From contig JBMHCC010000013.1 of NCBI GenBank assembly GCA_049890115.1, positions 11,046 to 75,045 on the forward strand: a DNA stretch of 64,000 nt, in the 5' to 3' direction. The translations under genes were made by a program, and so were the position numbers. Positions 35,465 to 45,117 of the stretch are shown here, piece by piece. This stretch comes from UBA685 sp049890115 (GTDB lineage: Bacteria > Pseudomonadota > Alphaproteobacteria > Puniceispirillales > Puniceispirillaceae). Position 1 is the stretch's first letter. Each line of letters starts with the position of its first letter. A model generated the notes under the pieces. The model had not been told where the DNA came from. It saw only the letters and a list, made by a program, of their open reading frames with translations, and searched no databases.

Positions 35465-38400
35465 TCTTATCGTCATTTGTTCACTTGAGAAATCATTCTG
35501 CTTTTTCGCTATCTCATAGCACTTTGCGTATTGGCACACTGGCTGAATTAGCCGCATCAGATAACCAGCCGGCACTGGCTATCACTGATAATTTTAATAT
35601 GTTTGGCGCATTGGAGTTTTCCAAAAAATTAGCATCATCTGGTGTTCAACCTGTGATTGGCGCAACCGTTATCTTGAAAGATGATAGCGGGATTGGAAAT
35701 ATTGTACTGCTTGCTAAAAATGAAACCGGCTATATTAATCTGTCTTTCCTGATTTCAGATGCATTGATGGCAGCAGATGGTCTTGATGATGCTGTTATTG
35801 AAATGACAGCGTTAAAAGAACGTCATGAAGGCCTTATTCTGTTAACAGGCAATGCCAAAGCAGGCTTTATTGCAGGACCATGTGCGCATAATCAGCTAGC
35901 CTTAGCGCAAGCACGCCTGTCAGAGTTGGCAAGCTTTATGCAAGACAGGATTTACATTGAATTACAACGCCACGGCCAACCAGAAGAGGTTGCGGCTGAA
36001 CTTCATTTGCTGAGTTTGGCAGATGACTACAAGCTGCCACTTGTTGCGACAAATGATAATCATTTTGAAAATGCTGATATGCATATTCCGCAAAATGTCC
36101 TCAGCTGTATCGCCTCAAGCCAGCGTATTTCACAAGTCAACAACCCAGATCAGAATGTCGAATATCGCTATAAAAGCGCAGCTGAAATGCAAGCACTCTT
36201 TGCTGATATTCCCGAAGCGTGGCAAAATACGCTAACCATTGCTAAACGTTGTGCCTTTATGGTGAAGACAAGGGCACCTATCTTGCCAGCTTTTGAGGCT
36301 GAAGAGGGACGTAGCACCGAAGATGAGCTAGCGCATCAAGCGCGATTAGGGCTAGCAGCACGCCTTGTTGAGTTAAAAAGTTCAGATGCCAGCTATTTTG
36401 ACAAAGCTGAAATGGCAGAGCAAATCTATCATGACAGGCTTGATTTTGAGCTCAAAATTATTAATGAAATGGGATTTCCTGGCTATTTTCTGATTGTTGC
36501 TGATTTCATCAGATGGGCCAAGGGACATGATATTCCAGTTGGTCCAGGACGCGGATCTGGCGCAGGCTCACTTGTTGCTTATGCGCTTGATATCACAAAT
36601 TTAGACCCTATTCGCTGGGGATTGTTATTTGAACGTTTCCTGAATCCAGAGCGTGTCTCTATGCCAGATTTTGATATTGATTTCTGTCAGGACAGGCGCG
36701 AGGAAGTCAAATTATACGTTCAGGAAAAATATGGCTCTGACCGGGTTGCGCAAATCATAACTTTCGGAACATTACAGGCCAGAGCCGCCATTCGAGATGT
36801 TGGGCGGGTGCTGGAAATGCCTTATGGACAGGTTGATAGAATTGCCAAATTAGTGCCAAGCAACCCTGCCAATCCTATGACAATCGCTGAAGCATTGCAA
36901 AGCGAGGCTGAATTACGCAGCATGAAAGATGGTGATGAGCAGGTCAGCAATCTCATCGATACTGCCATGAAATTAGAAGGGCTGTATCGCCATGCTTCGA
37001 CCCATGCTGCAGGTCTTGTGATTTCTGACAGGCCTTTGCCTGAATTAGTGCCTATCTATCGCGACCCGCGTTCTGAGATGCCTGCCACACAATTTAATAT
37101 GAAATTTGTTGAAATGGCTGGCCTTGTCAAATTTGACTTTTTGGGTCTGAAAACCTTAACGGTAATTCAAAAATCGCTTGAAATGATTGCTCAGCGCGGC
37201 ATTGAGATTGATATTGATCATATTCCGCTTGATGATGAGGCAACCTATAAATTGCTGACAGACGGTGACACTGTCGGGGTGTTCCAGCTGGAATCAAGCG
37301 GCATGCGTGATGTGTTGCGTGGCCTGAAACCAGATAGATTTGAAGATATTATCGCGGTTGTGGCTCTTTATCGTCCAGGGCCGATGGATAATATTCCGAC
37401 CTATATTGCCCGTAAACATGGCCGTGAGGATGTATCTTATATGCATCCCAAGCTAGAACCCATTCTGGCGGAAACTTATGGCATTATGATTTATCAAGAA
37501 CAGGTGCAACAAGCTGCTCGTGATTTGGCAGGTTATACGCTTGGCGGTGCTGATATTTTGCGCCGTGCTATGGGTAAAAAAATTAAAGAAGAAATGGATG
37601 CACAGCGTCAAAAATTTGTTGAAGGTGCTGCTGAATTTAATGAAATATCAAACACGCTTTCTGGTGATATTTTTGACCAGATTGCGGCGTTTGCTGGTTA
37701 TGGTTTTAACAAATCACATGCGGCAGCTTATGCTCTTGTGACCTATCAAACTGCATGGCTAAAAGCGAATTATCCTGTTGAGTTTTTCGCAGCCTCTATG
37801 GCACTTGATAGTCATAATACTGATAAGTTGGCGATATTCCGTCAGGATTGCTTGCATAAAAATATTACAGTTCTGCCTGTTGATTTAAACCATTCAAACC
37901 CGTCTTTTTCAGTTGAAAATACACTTGATGGCCTTGCTATTCGCTATGCGCTTGGTGCGGTGCGCAATGTTGGCACAGAGGCAATGATATCACTTTGTGC
38001 GAGGCGTTCTGAGGGCGGTAAATTCAGCTCTCTTGATGATTTCATCAGACGGCTTCCCAAAGAAGGCGGCAATAAAAGACAGCTAGAAAATTTGATTAAA
38101 GCAGGTGGATTGGATTCTATCCATCCTAATCGGCGCCAGCTTTTTGATCATAGTGACCAAATTATTGCACAAGCTGATTTTCACCGCCGCGAAGCGCAAT
38201 CTGATCAGGTCAGCTTATTTGGCGGTGCAGAGCAGCAATCCTTGGATAATATCAAATTACCAGCCATTCAGGATTGGAGCGCCAATGACAGATTGCAATT
38301 TGAATTTGAAGCATTGGGCCTGTATTTATCAGCTCACCCGCTTGATAATTATTCAAAACAGCTGGAAAAGCTAAAAACCACAGCCTCTAGCGAGATTGAA

Positions 38401-38904
38401 GATGTCATTTCACGCAAAGGGGCAGGTAATTTGCGCCTAGCTGGACAGTTAACATCTATCCAAGAACGTGTCTCTGCTAGAGGGAACCGCTTTGCCTTTT
38501 TGCAGCTGACCGATAAGGCTGGCAGCTTTGAGATGACTGTTTTTTCAGAGTTTCTTTCACTACATCGTGAGATATTACAACCTGATACAGCTTTGCTGGT
38601 GACAGCTGATGTACGTATTGAAAATGGTCAGGTACGCTTGCTTGGCTCGCGTGCAGAAAGGCTAGATGATGCGATTGCGGCGCATCATTCTGGTCTTGGT
38701 TTCTACCTATCCTCTGCTGGCGCGATACAGGATATCAAAGATATATTGCGCCAAGATGGCGGCGGCAAAGCACCTGTTAAATTCTTCGTGCCAACGCCAA
38801 AGGGCTATGTTGAGATTAGCCTGAAACATAAGTTTAAATTAAGTGGTAATAGCCGGCAGGCGCTTTTGTCAGTATCTGGTATTGATAAACAGGTGGAAAT
38901 ATAA
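35461..38904 (+). CDS. dnaE: DNA polymerase III subunit alpha
   Basis: A 1147-residue replicative polymerase of the DnaE1 type. The N-terminal PHP domain has FVHLRNHSAFSLSHSTL. Palm aspartates lie in MPDFDIDFCQDRR, with the third in the later VGVFQLESSGMRDVLRGL region. GPGRGSGAGSLVAYAL, YRPGPMDNIP and YGFNKSHAAAYAL are canonical. The C-terminal OB fold is at about 985-1070 (LRLAGQLTSIQERV). It is translationally coupled to lolD, a pairing seen in related bacteria. Confidence 0.97.
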   Translation: MILSSFVHLRNHSAFSLSHSTLRIGTLAELAASDNQPALAITDNFNMFGALEFSKKLASSGVQPVIGATVILKDDSGIGNIVLLAKNETGYINLSFLISDALMAADGLDDAVIEMTALKERHEGLILLTGNAKAGFIAGPCAHNQLALAQARLSELASFMQDRIYIELQRHGQPEEVAAELHLLSLADDYKLPLVATNDNHFENADMHIPQNVLSCIASSQRISQVNNPDQNVEYRYKSAAEMQALFADIPEAWQNTLTIAKRCAFMVKTRAPILPAFEAEEGRSTEDELAHQARLGLAARLVELKSSDASYFDKAEMAEQIYHDRLDFELKIINEMGFPGYFLIVADFIRWAKGHDIPVGPGRGSGAGSLVAYALDITNLDPIRWGLLFERFLNPERVSMPDFDIDFCQDRREEVKLYVQEKYGSDRVAQIITFGTLQARAAIRDVGRVLEMPYGQVDRIAKLVPSNPANPMTIAEALQSEAELRSMKDGDEQVSNLIDTAMKLEGLYRHASTHAAGLVISDRPLPELVPIYRDPRSEMPATQFNMKFVEMAGLVKFDFLGLKTLTVIQKSLEMIAQRGIEIDIDHIPLDDEATYKLLTDGDTVGVFQLESSGMRDVLRGLKPDRFEDIIAVVALYRPGPMDNIPTYIARKHGREDVSYMHPKLEPILAETYGIMIYQEQVQQAARDLAGYTLGGADILRRAMGKKIKEEMDAQRQKFVEGAAEFNEISNTLSGDIFDQIAAFAGYGFNKSHAAAYALVTYQTAWLKANYPVEFFAASMALDSHNTDKLAIFRQDCLHKNITVLPVDLNHSNPSFSVENTLDGLAIRYALGAVRNVGTEAMISLCARRSEGGKFSSLDDFIRRLPKEGGNKRQLENLIKAGGLDSIHPNRRQLFDHSDQIIAQADFHRREAQSDQVSLFGGAEQQSLDNIKLPAIQDWSANDRLQFEFEALGLYLSAHPLDNYSKQLEKLKTTASSEIEDVISRKGAGNLRLAGQLTSIQERVSARGNRFAFLQLTDKAGSFEMTVFSEFLSLHREILQPDTALLVTADVRIENGQVRLLGSRAERLDDAIAAHHSGLGFYLSSAGAIQDIKDILRQDGGGKAPVKFFVPTPKGYVEISLKHKFKLSGNSRQALLSVSGIDKQVEI

Positions 38905-38926
38905 GATTTCCTGCGGTTTTTTTAGC

Positions 38927-38955
38927 TTGTCAAATGCGAGACGCTATATTATACA
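38927..38955 (+). promoter_or_regulatory. Sigma-70-like promoter for rpsB
   Basis: TTGTCA (38927-38932) and TATACA (38950-38955) are separated by 17 bases, a good match to the housekeeping consensus spacing. Transcription would begin near 38962, just before a structured leader. Confidence 0.55.
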
Positions 38956-38970
38956 CACACCCAATTCGCA

Positions 38971-39054
38971 CATGAGGGCGGCGTTTTCTGGCAGATAAAT
39001 CAGAATAAGGCCTTCCGGTGAAAATCAAATGGTTGATTTTTATTCTCCCTCATG
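38971..39054 (+). promoter_or_regulatory. Nested hairpin leader of rpsB
   Basis: Three helices nest inside one another: CATGAGGG (38971-38978) with CCCTCATG (39047-39054), AGAATA (39002-39007) with TATTCT (39041-39046), and AAAATCAA (39021-39028) with TTGATTTT (39033-39040). All are perfect. The structure ends 30 bases before the rpsB ATG and is a strong candidate for S2 autoregulation, as known for other rpsB leaders. Confidence 0.7.
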
Positions 39055-39084
39055 GAGGTTTAACCGGATAACGGAGATTATAAA

Positions 39085-39906
39085 ATGGCAGCACCAGCCT
39101 TTTCTATGCGCCAGCTTCTTGAAGCAGGTGTTCACTTTGGTCACTCAACACGTCGTTGGAACCCACGCATGAAGCCATTCATTTTTGGCGAGCGTAACGG
39201 TGTTCATATTCTTGACTTGCAGCAAACTGTCCCAATGCTTGGTCGTGCACTTGAAGCATTGCGTGAGACAACTGCCAAGGGTGGTCGTATACTTTTTGTT
39301 GGTACAAAGCGTGCCGCATCTGAAAAAATTGCTGAAACAGCAAAAGCATCTGGCCAGTATTATGTTAATCACCGCTGGCTTGGTGGTATGCTGACAAACT
39401 GGGCAACAGTGTCTGGTTCAATTCGCCGTCTGCGTGACCTAGAAGGTCGCCTTGATAGTGATGAAGTGCATCAGTTGACAAAAAAGGAAGTTTTGCAGCT
39501 GACAAGAGAGCGCGATAAGCTGGAACTGACTTTGGGCGGTATCAAAGATATGGGCGGCCTGCCAGATATGCTGTTTATTCTTGATACAAATAAAGAGAGC
39601 ATCGCTGTTACCGAAGCAAATCGCCTTGGTATTCCTGTGATTGCTGTGATTGATTCCAATGCTAGCCCTGCTGGTGTTGATTACCCAATCCCTGGCAATG
39701 ATGATGCGATGCGTGCTATCTCGCTCTATTGCGAATTAGCACAAGGTGCCATTATGGATGGCTTGCAGCAGGAATTCATCGCCTCTGGTGGTGATGCTGG
39801 TGAACAAGAAGCAGCACCAACAGAAGCAGCATTAGCTCCGGCAGAAGAAACACCAGCTGAAGAAGCTGAAGCACCTGCTGGCGAGGAAGCTGCAAAGGCT
39901 GAATAG
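39085..39906 (+). CDS. rpsB: 30S ribosomal protein S2
   Basis: A 273-residue S2 protein of the small-subunit platform. It starts FSMRQLLEAGVHFGHSTRRWNPRMKPFIFGERNG and has RWLGGMLTNWATVSGSIRRL and GIPVIAVIDSNASPAGVDYPIPGNDDA. The last ~35 residues are an Ala/Glu-rich tail (EETPAEEAEAPAGEE) beyond the E. coli-like core, common in alphaproteobacteria. ACGGAG precedes the ATG. tsf follows after a hairpin-containing gap. Confidence 0.97.
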   Translation: MAAPAFSMRQLLEAGVHFGHSTRRWNPRMKPFIFGERNGVHILDLQQTVPMLGRALEALRETTAKGGRILFVGTKRAASEKIAETAKASGQYYVNHRWLGGMLTNWATVSGSIRRLRDLEGRLDSDEVHQLTKKEVLQLTRERDKLELTLGGIKDMGGLPDMLFILDTNKESIAVTEANRLGIPVIAVIDSNASPAGVDYPIPGNDDAMRAISLYCELAQGAIMDGLQQEFIASGGDAGEQEAAPTEAALAPAEETPAEEAEAPAGEEAAKAE

Positions 39907-39927
39907 CACAGAACGTAACAGGTTTAA

Positions 39928-39975
39928 GAAAAGGGGTTACTTTGTGATTATTATCATGAAAGTGGCCTCTTTTTC
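39928..39975 (+). terminator. Attenuator-like hairpin between rpsB and tsf
   Basis: GAAAAGGGGTTACTTT (39928-39943) pairs with 39959-39975 through a long stem with three G-T wobbles and one bulge, with a small inner TGAT/ATCA helix in the loop. The descending arm contains CTTTTTC. It could partly terminate transcripts leaving rpsB and so adjust tsf levels, or stabilise the rpsB mRNA end. Confidence 0.55.
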
Positions 39976-40036
39976 ACATGGATACTGATGGTGTAAACAC
40001 ATCAGGCAGAATAAATAAGCAAAAAGGATATCAATT

Positions 40037-40957
40037 ATGAGCGTAACAGCTGCATTGGTAAAAGAACTTCGTGAAAAATCAGGCGCAGGCATGATGGACT
40101 GCAAAAAAGCCCTTGGTGAAACTAATGGTGATATGGATGCCGCTATTGACTGGCTTCGCACCAAAGGTTTGGCAGCAGCGGCTAAAAAATCTGGCCGTGT
40201 TGCTGCTGAGGGTTTGGTTGCGGTTCATGTTGACGGCACCAAAGGCGCTATGATCGAGCTGAATTCAGAAACTGATTTCGTATCACGTAATGATGAATTC
40301 CAGGGTTTTGCTGCCACTTTGGCTAAATTGGCAATCGAAGCAGATGATCTTGATGCGCTAATGGCAATGGATTACCCAGAAACTGGCCGTAATGTTGCTG
40401 ATGAGCTAACACAGAAAATCGCAACAATCGGCGAAAATATGACATTGCGCCGCATGGATAAAGTATCTGTTGGTCAGGGTTGTGTTGTACCTTATATGCA
40501 TAATGCAGTTGCTGATGGCCTTGGCCGTATTGGCGTGCTGGTTGGTCTTGAATCAACGGCATCAGCAGAAGCCTTAACAGGTCTTGGCAAGCAACTTGCT
40601 ATGCATATCGCAGCGACATCACCAGCTAGCTTGTCTGTTGATGATTTGGACAAAGATATGGTGGCAAGAGAGCGTGATGTTTTGATTGAACAGGCGAAAG
40701 CATCAGGCAAGCCTCAGGAAATCGCTGAAAAGATGGTTGAAGGCCGTATGCGCAAATATTATCAGGAAGTGGTTCTGCTGGAACAGACTTTCGTGATTGA
40801 TGGTGAAAGCAAGGTCGGTGATGTTGTCAGCAAAACAGGTAAAGATGCCGGTGCTGATATCGCTATGACAGCTTTTGCTCAGTTTAATTTGGGTGCTGGT
40901 GTTGAAAAAGAAGAAACAGATTTCGCAGCAGAAGTCGCAGCACAGCTAGGAAACTAA
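40037..40957 (+). CDS. tsf: Translation elongation factor Ts
   Basis: A 306-residue nucleotide-exchange factor for EF-Tu. The N-terminal UBA-like domain is VKELREKSGAGMMDCKKAL, followed by AIDWLRTKGLAAAAKKSGRVAAEG and the TDFVSRNDEF motif that contacts EF-Tu. It is downstream of rpsB, as in most bacteria, and is followed by a strong terminator. Confidence 0.97.
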   Translation: MSVTAALVKELREKSGAGMMDCKKALGETNGDMDAAIDWLRTKGLAAAAKKSGRVAAEGLVAVHVDGTKGAMIELNSETDFVSRNDEFQGFAATLAKLAIEADDLDALMAMDYPETGRNVADELTQKIATIGENMTLRRMDKVSVGQGCVVPYMHNAVADGLGRIGVLVGLESTASAEALTGLGKQLAMHIAATSPASLSVDDLDKDMVARERDVLIEQAKASGKPQEIAEKMVEGRMRKYYQEVVLLEQTFVIDGESKVGDVVSKTGKDAGADIAMTAFAQFNLGAGVEKEETDFAAEVAAQLGN

Positions 40958-41000
40958 TCTTTTTAGGTCTATCCTGACTATCAAATCGAAATAAAAAATG

Positions 41001-41041
41001 AAAAACCAGCTTCATTAAATTAATATTGAGCTGGTTTTTTT
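41001..41041 (+). terminator. Intrinsic terminator after tsf
   Basis: AAAAACCAGCT (41001-41011) pairs perfectly with AGCTGGTTTTT (41029-41039) over a 17-base loop, and the T-run continues to 41041. It separates rpsB-tsf from the pyrH operon. Confidence 0.88.
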
Positions 41042-41116
41042 ATGCCTAGCCTCTGGCTTTCACTAATAGAAATAGCTAGACTAGGGCAGTTTTGCGAAAT
41101 GACTGATAAGTGATCA

Positions 41117-41857
41117 ATGCCTATGTCTAATCTGAGCGCCAATTATCAATATAAACGTGTCTTGCTAAAAATTTCAGGGGAATCCCTGATGGGCAAACAG
41201 GCTTATGGTATTGATACAGAGATGGTAACCCGGGTTGCTGGTGAAATCGCAGATGTTGTTGCGCAAAATATTGAGGTTTGCCTTGTCATTGGCGGGGGAA
41301 ACATCTTCCGCGGTGTCTCTGGTGCGGCAGCTGGCATGGAACGTGCCACTGGTGATTATATGGGGATGTTGGCAACGGTGATGAATGCCCTTGCGATGCA
41401 AAATGCGCTTGAGCAGATCAATGTGCCTGTCCGTGTGATGTCAGCACTGCCAATCTCAGCTGTTTGTGAGCCTTATATAAGACGGCGTGCTATGCGCCAC
41501 ATGCAAAAAGGGCGTGTGGTCATTTTTGCCGCTGGAACAGGGAATCCGTTCTTTACCACAGATACGGCAGCTGCCTTGCGTGCCTCAGAGATGAATTGCG
41601 ATGCCTTGCTGAAAGGCACAAGGGTTGATGGCGTTTATGATGCTGACCCTGAAAAAAATAAAGATGCTACACGCTTTGAGACACTATCCTATATGGAAGT
41701 CCTCTCACGCGATTTAAAGGTGATGGATGCTTCAGCAATCTCTCTTGCGCGTGAAAATTCAATTCCAATCCTTGTGTTTTCGATTACAGAATCTGGTGGT
41801 TTTGATTCTGTTCTCAAACATGAAGGTCCCTTTACCATTGTTCAGGAACAACAATAA
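41117..41857 (+). CDS. pyrH: Uridylate kinase
   Basis: A 246-residue bacterial UMP kinase of the amino-acid-kinase fold. It shows YKRVLLKISGESLMG, VIGGGNIFRG, GDYMGMLATVMNALA and AAGTGNPFFTTDTAAALRA. It makes UDP for nucleotide and envelope precursors. An in-frame ATG two codons later is also possible. The pyrH-frr-uppS-cdsA order is a widely conserved operon. Confidence 0.96.
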   Translation: MPMSNLSANYQYKRVLLKISGESLMGKQAYGIDTEMVTRVAGEIADVVAQNIEVCLVIGGGNIFRGVSGAAAGMERATGDYMGMLATVMNALAMQNALEQINVPVRVMSALPISAVCEPYIRRRAMRHMQKGRVVIFAAGTGNPFFTTDTAAALRASEMNCDALLKGTRVDGVYDADPEKNKDATRFETLSYMEVLSRDLKVMDASAISLARENSIPILVFSITESGGFDSVLKHEGPFTIVQEQQ

Positions 41858-41890
41858 CAAGCATCTGAACATTTTGCAGGAGAATATGTG

Positions 41891-42448
41891 ATGTCTAATT
41901 TGGATATGGCGGATGTAAAACGCCGCATGGAAGCTTCAGTTGGTAATTTTGCAAATGAATTATCTGGTTTGCGGGCAGGGCGCGCTTCAACAGCGATGCT
42001 TGAACCTGTTAGCGTTGATGCTTATGGCGCAAAAATGCCATTGAACCAGGTGTCTAATATCTCTGTGCCAGAGCCACGTTTGCTTACGGTATCTGTTTGG
42101 GATGCTGGTTTGGTTGCGGCCACTGAAAAGGCCATTCGTGATTCAGGTTTGGGATTGAACCCTATGACAGAGGGAAATGTTATCCGCGTATCAGTGCCTG
42201 ATCTGTCTGAAGATAGACGCAAAGAGCTGGTCAAGGTTGCTGGCAAATATGCTGAAGCTGCTAGGGTGGCAGTCCGTAATATCAGACGTGATGCGATTGA
42301 AGTCGTGCGCAAAGATGAAAAAGACTCTGCTATCTCTGAAGATGAACGTCATGGTTATGAAGGTGATATTCAGAAAGTCACAGATGAGTTTATTGGAAAA
42401 ATTGACTCTATGTTGGCAGATAAAGAAAAAGATATCACACAAGTTTAG
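41891..42448 (+). CDS. frr: Ribosome recycling factor
   Basis: A 185-residue RRF that splits post-termination ribosomes with EF-G. It shows LSGLRAGRASTAMLEPV, LNQVSNISVPEPRLLTV and VRNIRRDAIE. The ATG at 41891 is preferred over the adjacent GTG because of the AGGAG 8-10 bases upstream. It lies between pyrH and uppS. Confidence 0.96.
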   Translation: MSNLDMADVKRRMEASVGNFANELSGLRAGRASTAMLEPVSVDAYGAKMPLNQVSNISVPEPRLLTVSVWDAGLVAATEKAIRDSGLGLNPMTEGNVIRVSVPDLSEDRRKELVKVAGKYAEAARVAVRNIRRDAIEVVRKDEKDSAISEDERHGYEGDIQKVTDEFIGKIDSMLADKEKDITQV

Positions 42449-42456
42449 TTTATTTC

Positions 42457-43167
42457 ATGCTTCCACATCATCTCGCAATCATTATGGATGGCAATCGTCG
42501 CTGGGCGAAACAGCGTCGTTTTGACATTTTGCGCGGCCATAATCAGGGAACAGAAAATTTACGTCAAATCACCAAATATGCGCATGAAAGAGATATTCGC
42601 TATTTAACAGTTTTTGCCTTTTCAACCGAAAATTGGCGCAGGCCAAAGCAAGAAGTCAAAGGTTTAATCGAACTGATGCGCCGCTTTTTGATGCAGGATA
42701 TTGACAGGCTTGTCTCTGATAATGTGCGATTGCGCATTATGGGCAATCTTGGCGCATTTGATGATGAGTTGCAAAAATTGTTTCAAGAGGCTGTTGATGT
42801 AACCGCAAGCAATACTGGCATTAATCTGACCATTGCTGTCAATTATGGTGGCAAGCAAGATATCTTACAGGCTGCTCGTAAATTAGCGAAACAAGAAGAG
42901 TTAGGCTTTTTCAAAGAAGATGACCTAAAATCATCGTTGCAGACAGCTTTATTGCCAGAGGTTGATTTTCTGATCAGAACAGGCGGGGAAAGACGATTAT
43001 CTAATTTTCTGCTTTGGGACAGCGCTTATGCTGAGTTGTATTTTTCTGACAAATATTGGCCAGATTTTTCAGAAGCTGATCTTGATAAGGCATTGGCAGA
43101 TTTTCAGGCACGCCAACGCCGTTATGGTGGCGATATTGTGCCAGAGCCTGAAAGCCAAAAGGCATAG
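42457..43167 (+). CDS. uppS: Di-trans,poly-cis-undecaprenyl-diphosphate synthase
   Basis: A 236-residue cis-prenyltransferase making the C55 lipid carrier for peptidoglycan and O-antigen. It shows catalytic Asp11 in IIMDGNRRWAKQR, FSTENWRRP and DFLIRTGGERRLSNFLLWDSAY. It starts 8 bases after frr and is followed 8 bases later by cdsA. Confidence 0.96.
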   Translation: MLPHHLAIIMDGNRRWAKQRRFDILRGHNQGTENLRQITKYAHERDIRYLTVFAFSTENWRRPKQEVKGLIELMRRFLMQDIDRLVSDNVRLRIMGNLGAFDDELQKLFQEAVDVTASNTGINLTIAVNYGGKQDILQAARKLAKQEELGFFKEDDLKSSLQTALLPEVDFLIRTGGERRLSNFLLWDSAYAELYFSDKYWPDFSEADLDKALADFQARQRRYGGDIVPEPESQKA

Positions 43168-43175
43168 AGACGATT

Positions 43176-43922
43176 TTGTCCGGTGATTTAAAAAAACGCC
43201 TTCTTGGCATTATGATTTTACTGCCATTAATCATTGGTGTAATAGCTGGCGACCCCTTTACCAGCCTCACCATTACCATTATCCAGGGGTTTATCGCTTT
43301 TGAACTGGCGCGTCTTGTGAGTGCCAAACAGGCAGAGATTTTTATCTTAACATTATTATTCTGGCTTACAGCACAAAGTTTCCGGTTTCCAGCAGATTGG
43401 CCAATTTTGCAGCTCTTATTTGCCGCTTCAATTCTAACAGTCTATGTCAGGCATCAGCTTTTTGCCACCATATTTGCGGGTATTGTGATAATCTGCCTTG
43501 TCAGCCTTACGATAATCACATCACTTCCAGAGGCACCTTATATTCTGGTCTCTCTTGCGGTTGTCATTATGGCAAGCGATAGCGGTGCATATCTGGTAGG
43601 CAGGCGATTAGGTGGCCCCAAATTAGCACCGATGATAAGCCCAGGAAAAACCATATCAGGTGCCATTGGCGGGCTGGTAGCATCTGTGATTACTGGTTAT
43701 TTTGTCGCTGATTATATAGCTGCCATTCACCCTCATTTTGTGGTTTCCAGCCTTGTTATTGGTGTATTAGGGCAAATTGGCGATCTATATGAGAGTTATT
43801 TCAAACGCCGTTTGTCAGTCAAAGATAGTAGTAATCTGATACCAGGGCATGGCGGTTTTTTAGATAGATTTGATGGGTATCTATTTATTTTACCGCTCTT
43901 TTGCCTTGTCGGTCTCGTATAA
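43176..43922 (+). CDS. cdsA: Phosphatidate cytidylyltransferase
   Basis: A 248-residue membrane enzyme making CDP-diacylglycerol for phospholipids. It has several hydrophobic helices, SDSGAYLVGRRLGGPKLAP and the signature KDSSNLIPGHGGFLDRFDG near the end. The start is TTG with a weak ribosome-binding site, so expression may depend on coupling to uppS. It precedes dxr by 12 bases. Confidence 0.94.
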   Translation: MSGDLKKRLLGIMILLPLIIGVIAGDPFTSLTITIIQGFIAFELARLVSAKQAEIFILTLLFWLTAQSFRFPADWPILQLLFAASILTVYVRHQLFATIFAGIVIICLVSLTIITSLPEAPYILVSLAVVIMASDSGAYLVGRRLGGPKLAPMISPGKTISGAIGGLVASVITGYFVADYIAAIHPHFVVSSLVIGVLGQIGDLYESYFKRRLSVKDSSNLIPGHGGFLDRFDGYLFILPLFCLVGLV

Positions 43923-43934
43923 TAGGGCGCATCA

Positions 43935-45092
43935 ATGAAACAGATTACAATCTTAGGCGGAACAGGCACCATTGGCGATAATATGCTTGATTTGTTGCGC
44001 CAGCATAGTCAATCAACGCGCCTTTTTGGTATATCTGGCTATCAAAATATTGATAAATTGAAAGCGATTATCACCGAATTTCAGCCATCCTATGCTGCTA
44101 TTCCATCAGCTCAACATGGCTCTGATGTGAAAAGCTTGTGTGATAAGACAGGCACCAGATTGCTAGTAGGTGATGATGCTATTGTTGAACTAGCAAGCCT
44201 ATCAGAAGCTGATCTTGTGGTTGGGGCGATTGTGGGAATGGCCGGTTTGCGCGGCGTGATTGCTGCTATTAAAGCAGGGCATGATATTGCACTTGCCAAT
44301 AAGGAATCACTGGTATCAGCAGGGCATATTGTTATGCCGATGCTAGCCCAATATGGTGCAAGAATTATTCCTGTTGATTCTGAACATAATGCTATTTATC
44401 AATGCCTTATGGGGCAAAATAGAGATGAAGTGACAAAAATCACTTTAACAGCGTCTGGTGGTCCTTTCCGCAATCATAATTATGAACAATTGCAACAGGT
44501 CACAAAAGCTGATGCGCTTCGCCATCCTAATTGGGTGATGGGTGCCAAGGTCACCATTGATAGTGCCACTTTGATGAATAAAGGTCTTGAGCTGATTGAG
44601 GCAGCCCATTTATTTAATGCCTCATCTGATGATTTATCAGCTGTTATTCATCCACAAAGTTTGGTTCATGGCATGGTTGATTTCAAAGATGGGAGCATGA
44701 TTGCTCATCTAGCGACAGCTGATATGCGTTTGCCGCTTGGTTTTGCGCTTGGCGGTGATACACGCATTAGTACAGGGCTATCAGCGCTCGACCTTATCAG
44801 CCATGGCAGTTTAGATTTCGCGCCCATTAATGAGGCACATTTTGCCTGTTATGCGCTAGCGCGTCAGGTGATAGATGACAGAGATGGTAAGGCTGCTATT
44901 CTAAATGCAGCTAATGAGGTAGCTGTTGAAGCCTTTTTAGCTGATGAGGTCAGCTTTCTTGCCATTGCGGCTATTGTCGAAGAGACATTAGCAGCTAATT
45001 TATCAGGTGAGGCGCATAATCTAGATGGTTTGTTTGCCCTTGATGAATGTGCCAGACAACATGCAAAAATGATTATCAAAAACCGTATCTGA
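43935..45092 (+). CDS. dxr: 1-deoxy-D-xylulose 5-phosphate reductoisomerase
   Basis: A 385-residue NADPH enzyme of the MEP isoprenoid route. It shows GGTGTIGDNMLD (an unusual form of GSTGSIG), ANKESLVSAG, PVDSEHNAIYQCL, TASGGPF and MGAKVTIDSATLMNKGLE. It supplies precursors used by uppS two genes upstream. rseP follows after 25 bases. Confidence 0.96.
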   Translation: MKQITILGGTGTIGDNMLDLLRQHSQSTRLFGISGYQNIDKLKAIITEFQPSYAAIPSAQHGSDVKSLCDKTGTRLLVGDDAIVELASLSEADLVVGAIVGMAGLRGVIAAIKAGHDIALANKESLVSAGHIVMPMLAQYGARIIPVDSEHNAIYQCLMGQNRDEVTKITLTASGGPFRNHNYEQLQQVTKADALRHPNWVMGAKVTIDSATLMNKGLELIEAAHLFNASSDDLSAVIHPQSLVHGMVDFKDGSMIAHLATADMRLPLGFALGGDTRISTGLSALDLISHGSLDFAPINEAHFACYALARQVIDDRDGKAAILNAANEVAVEAFLADEVSFLAIAAIVEETLAANLSGEAHNLDGLFALDECARQHAKMIIKNRI

Positions 45093-45117
45093 CATACCAG
45101 GATAGCAATCTAATATT

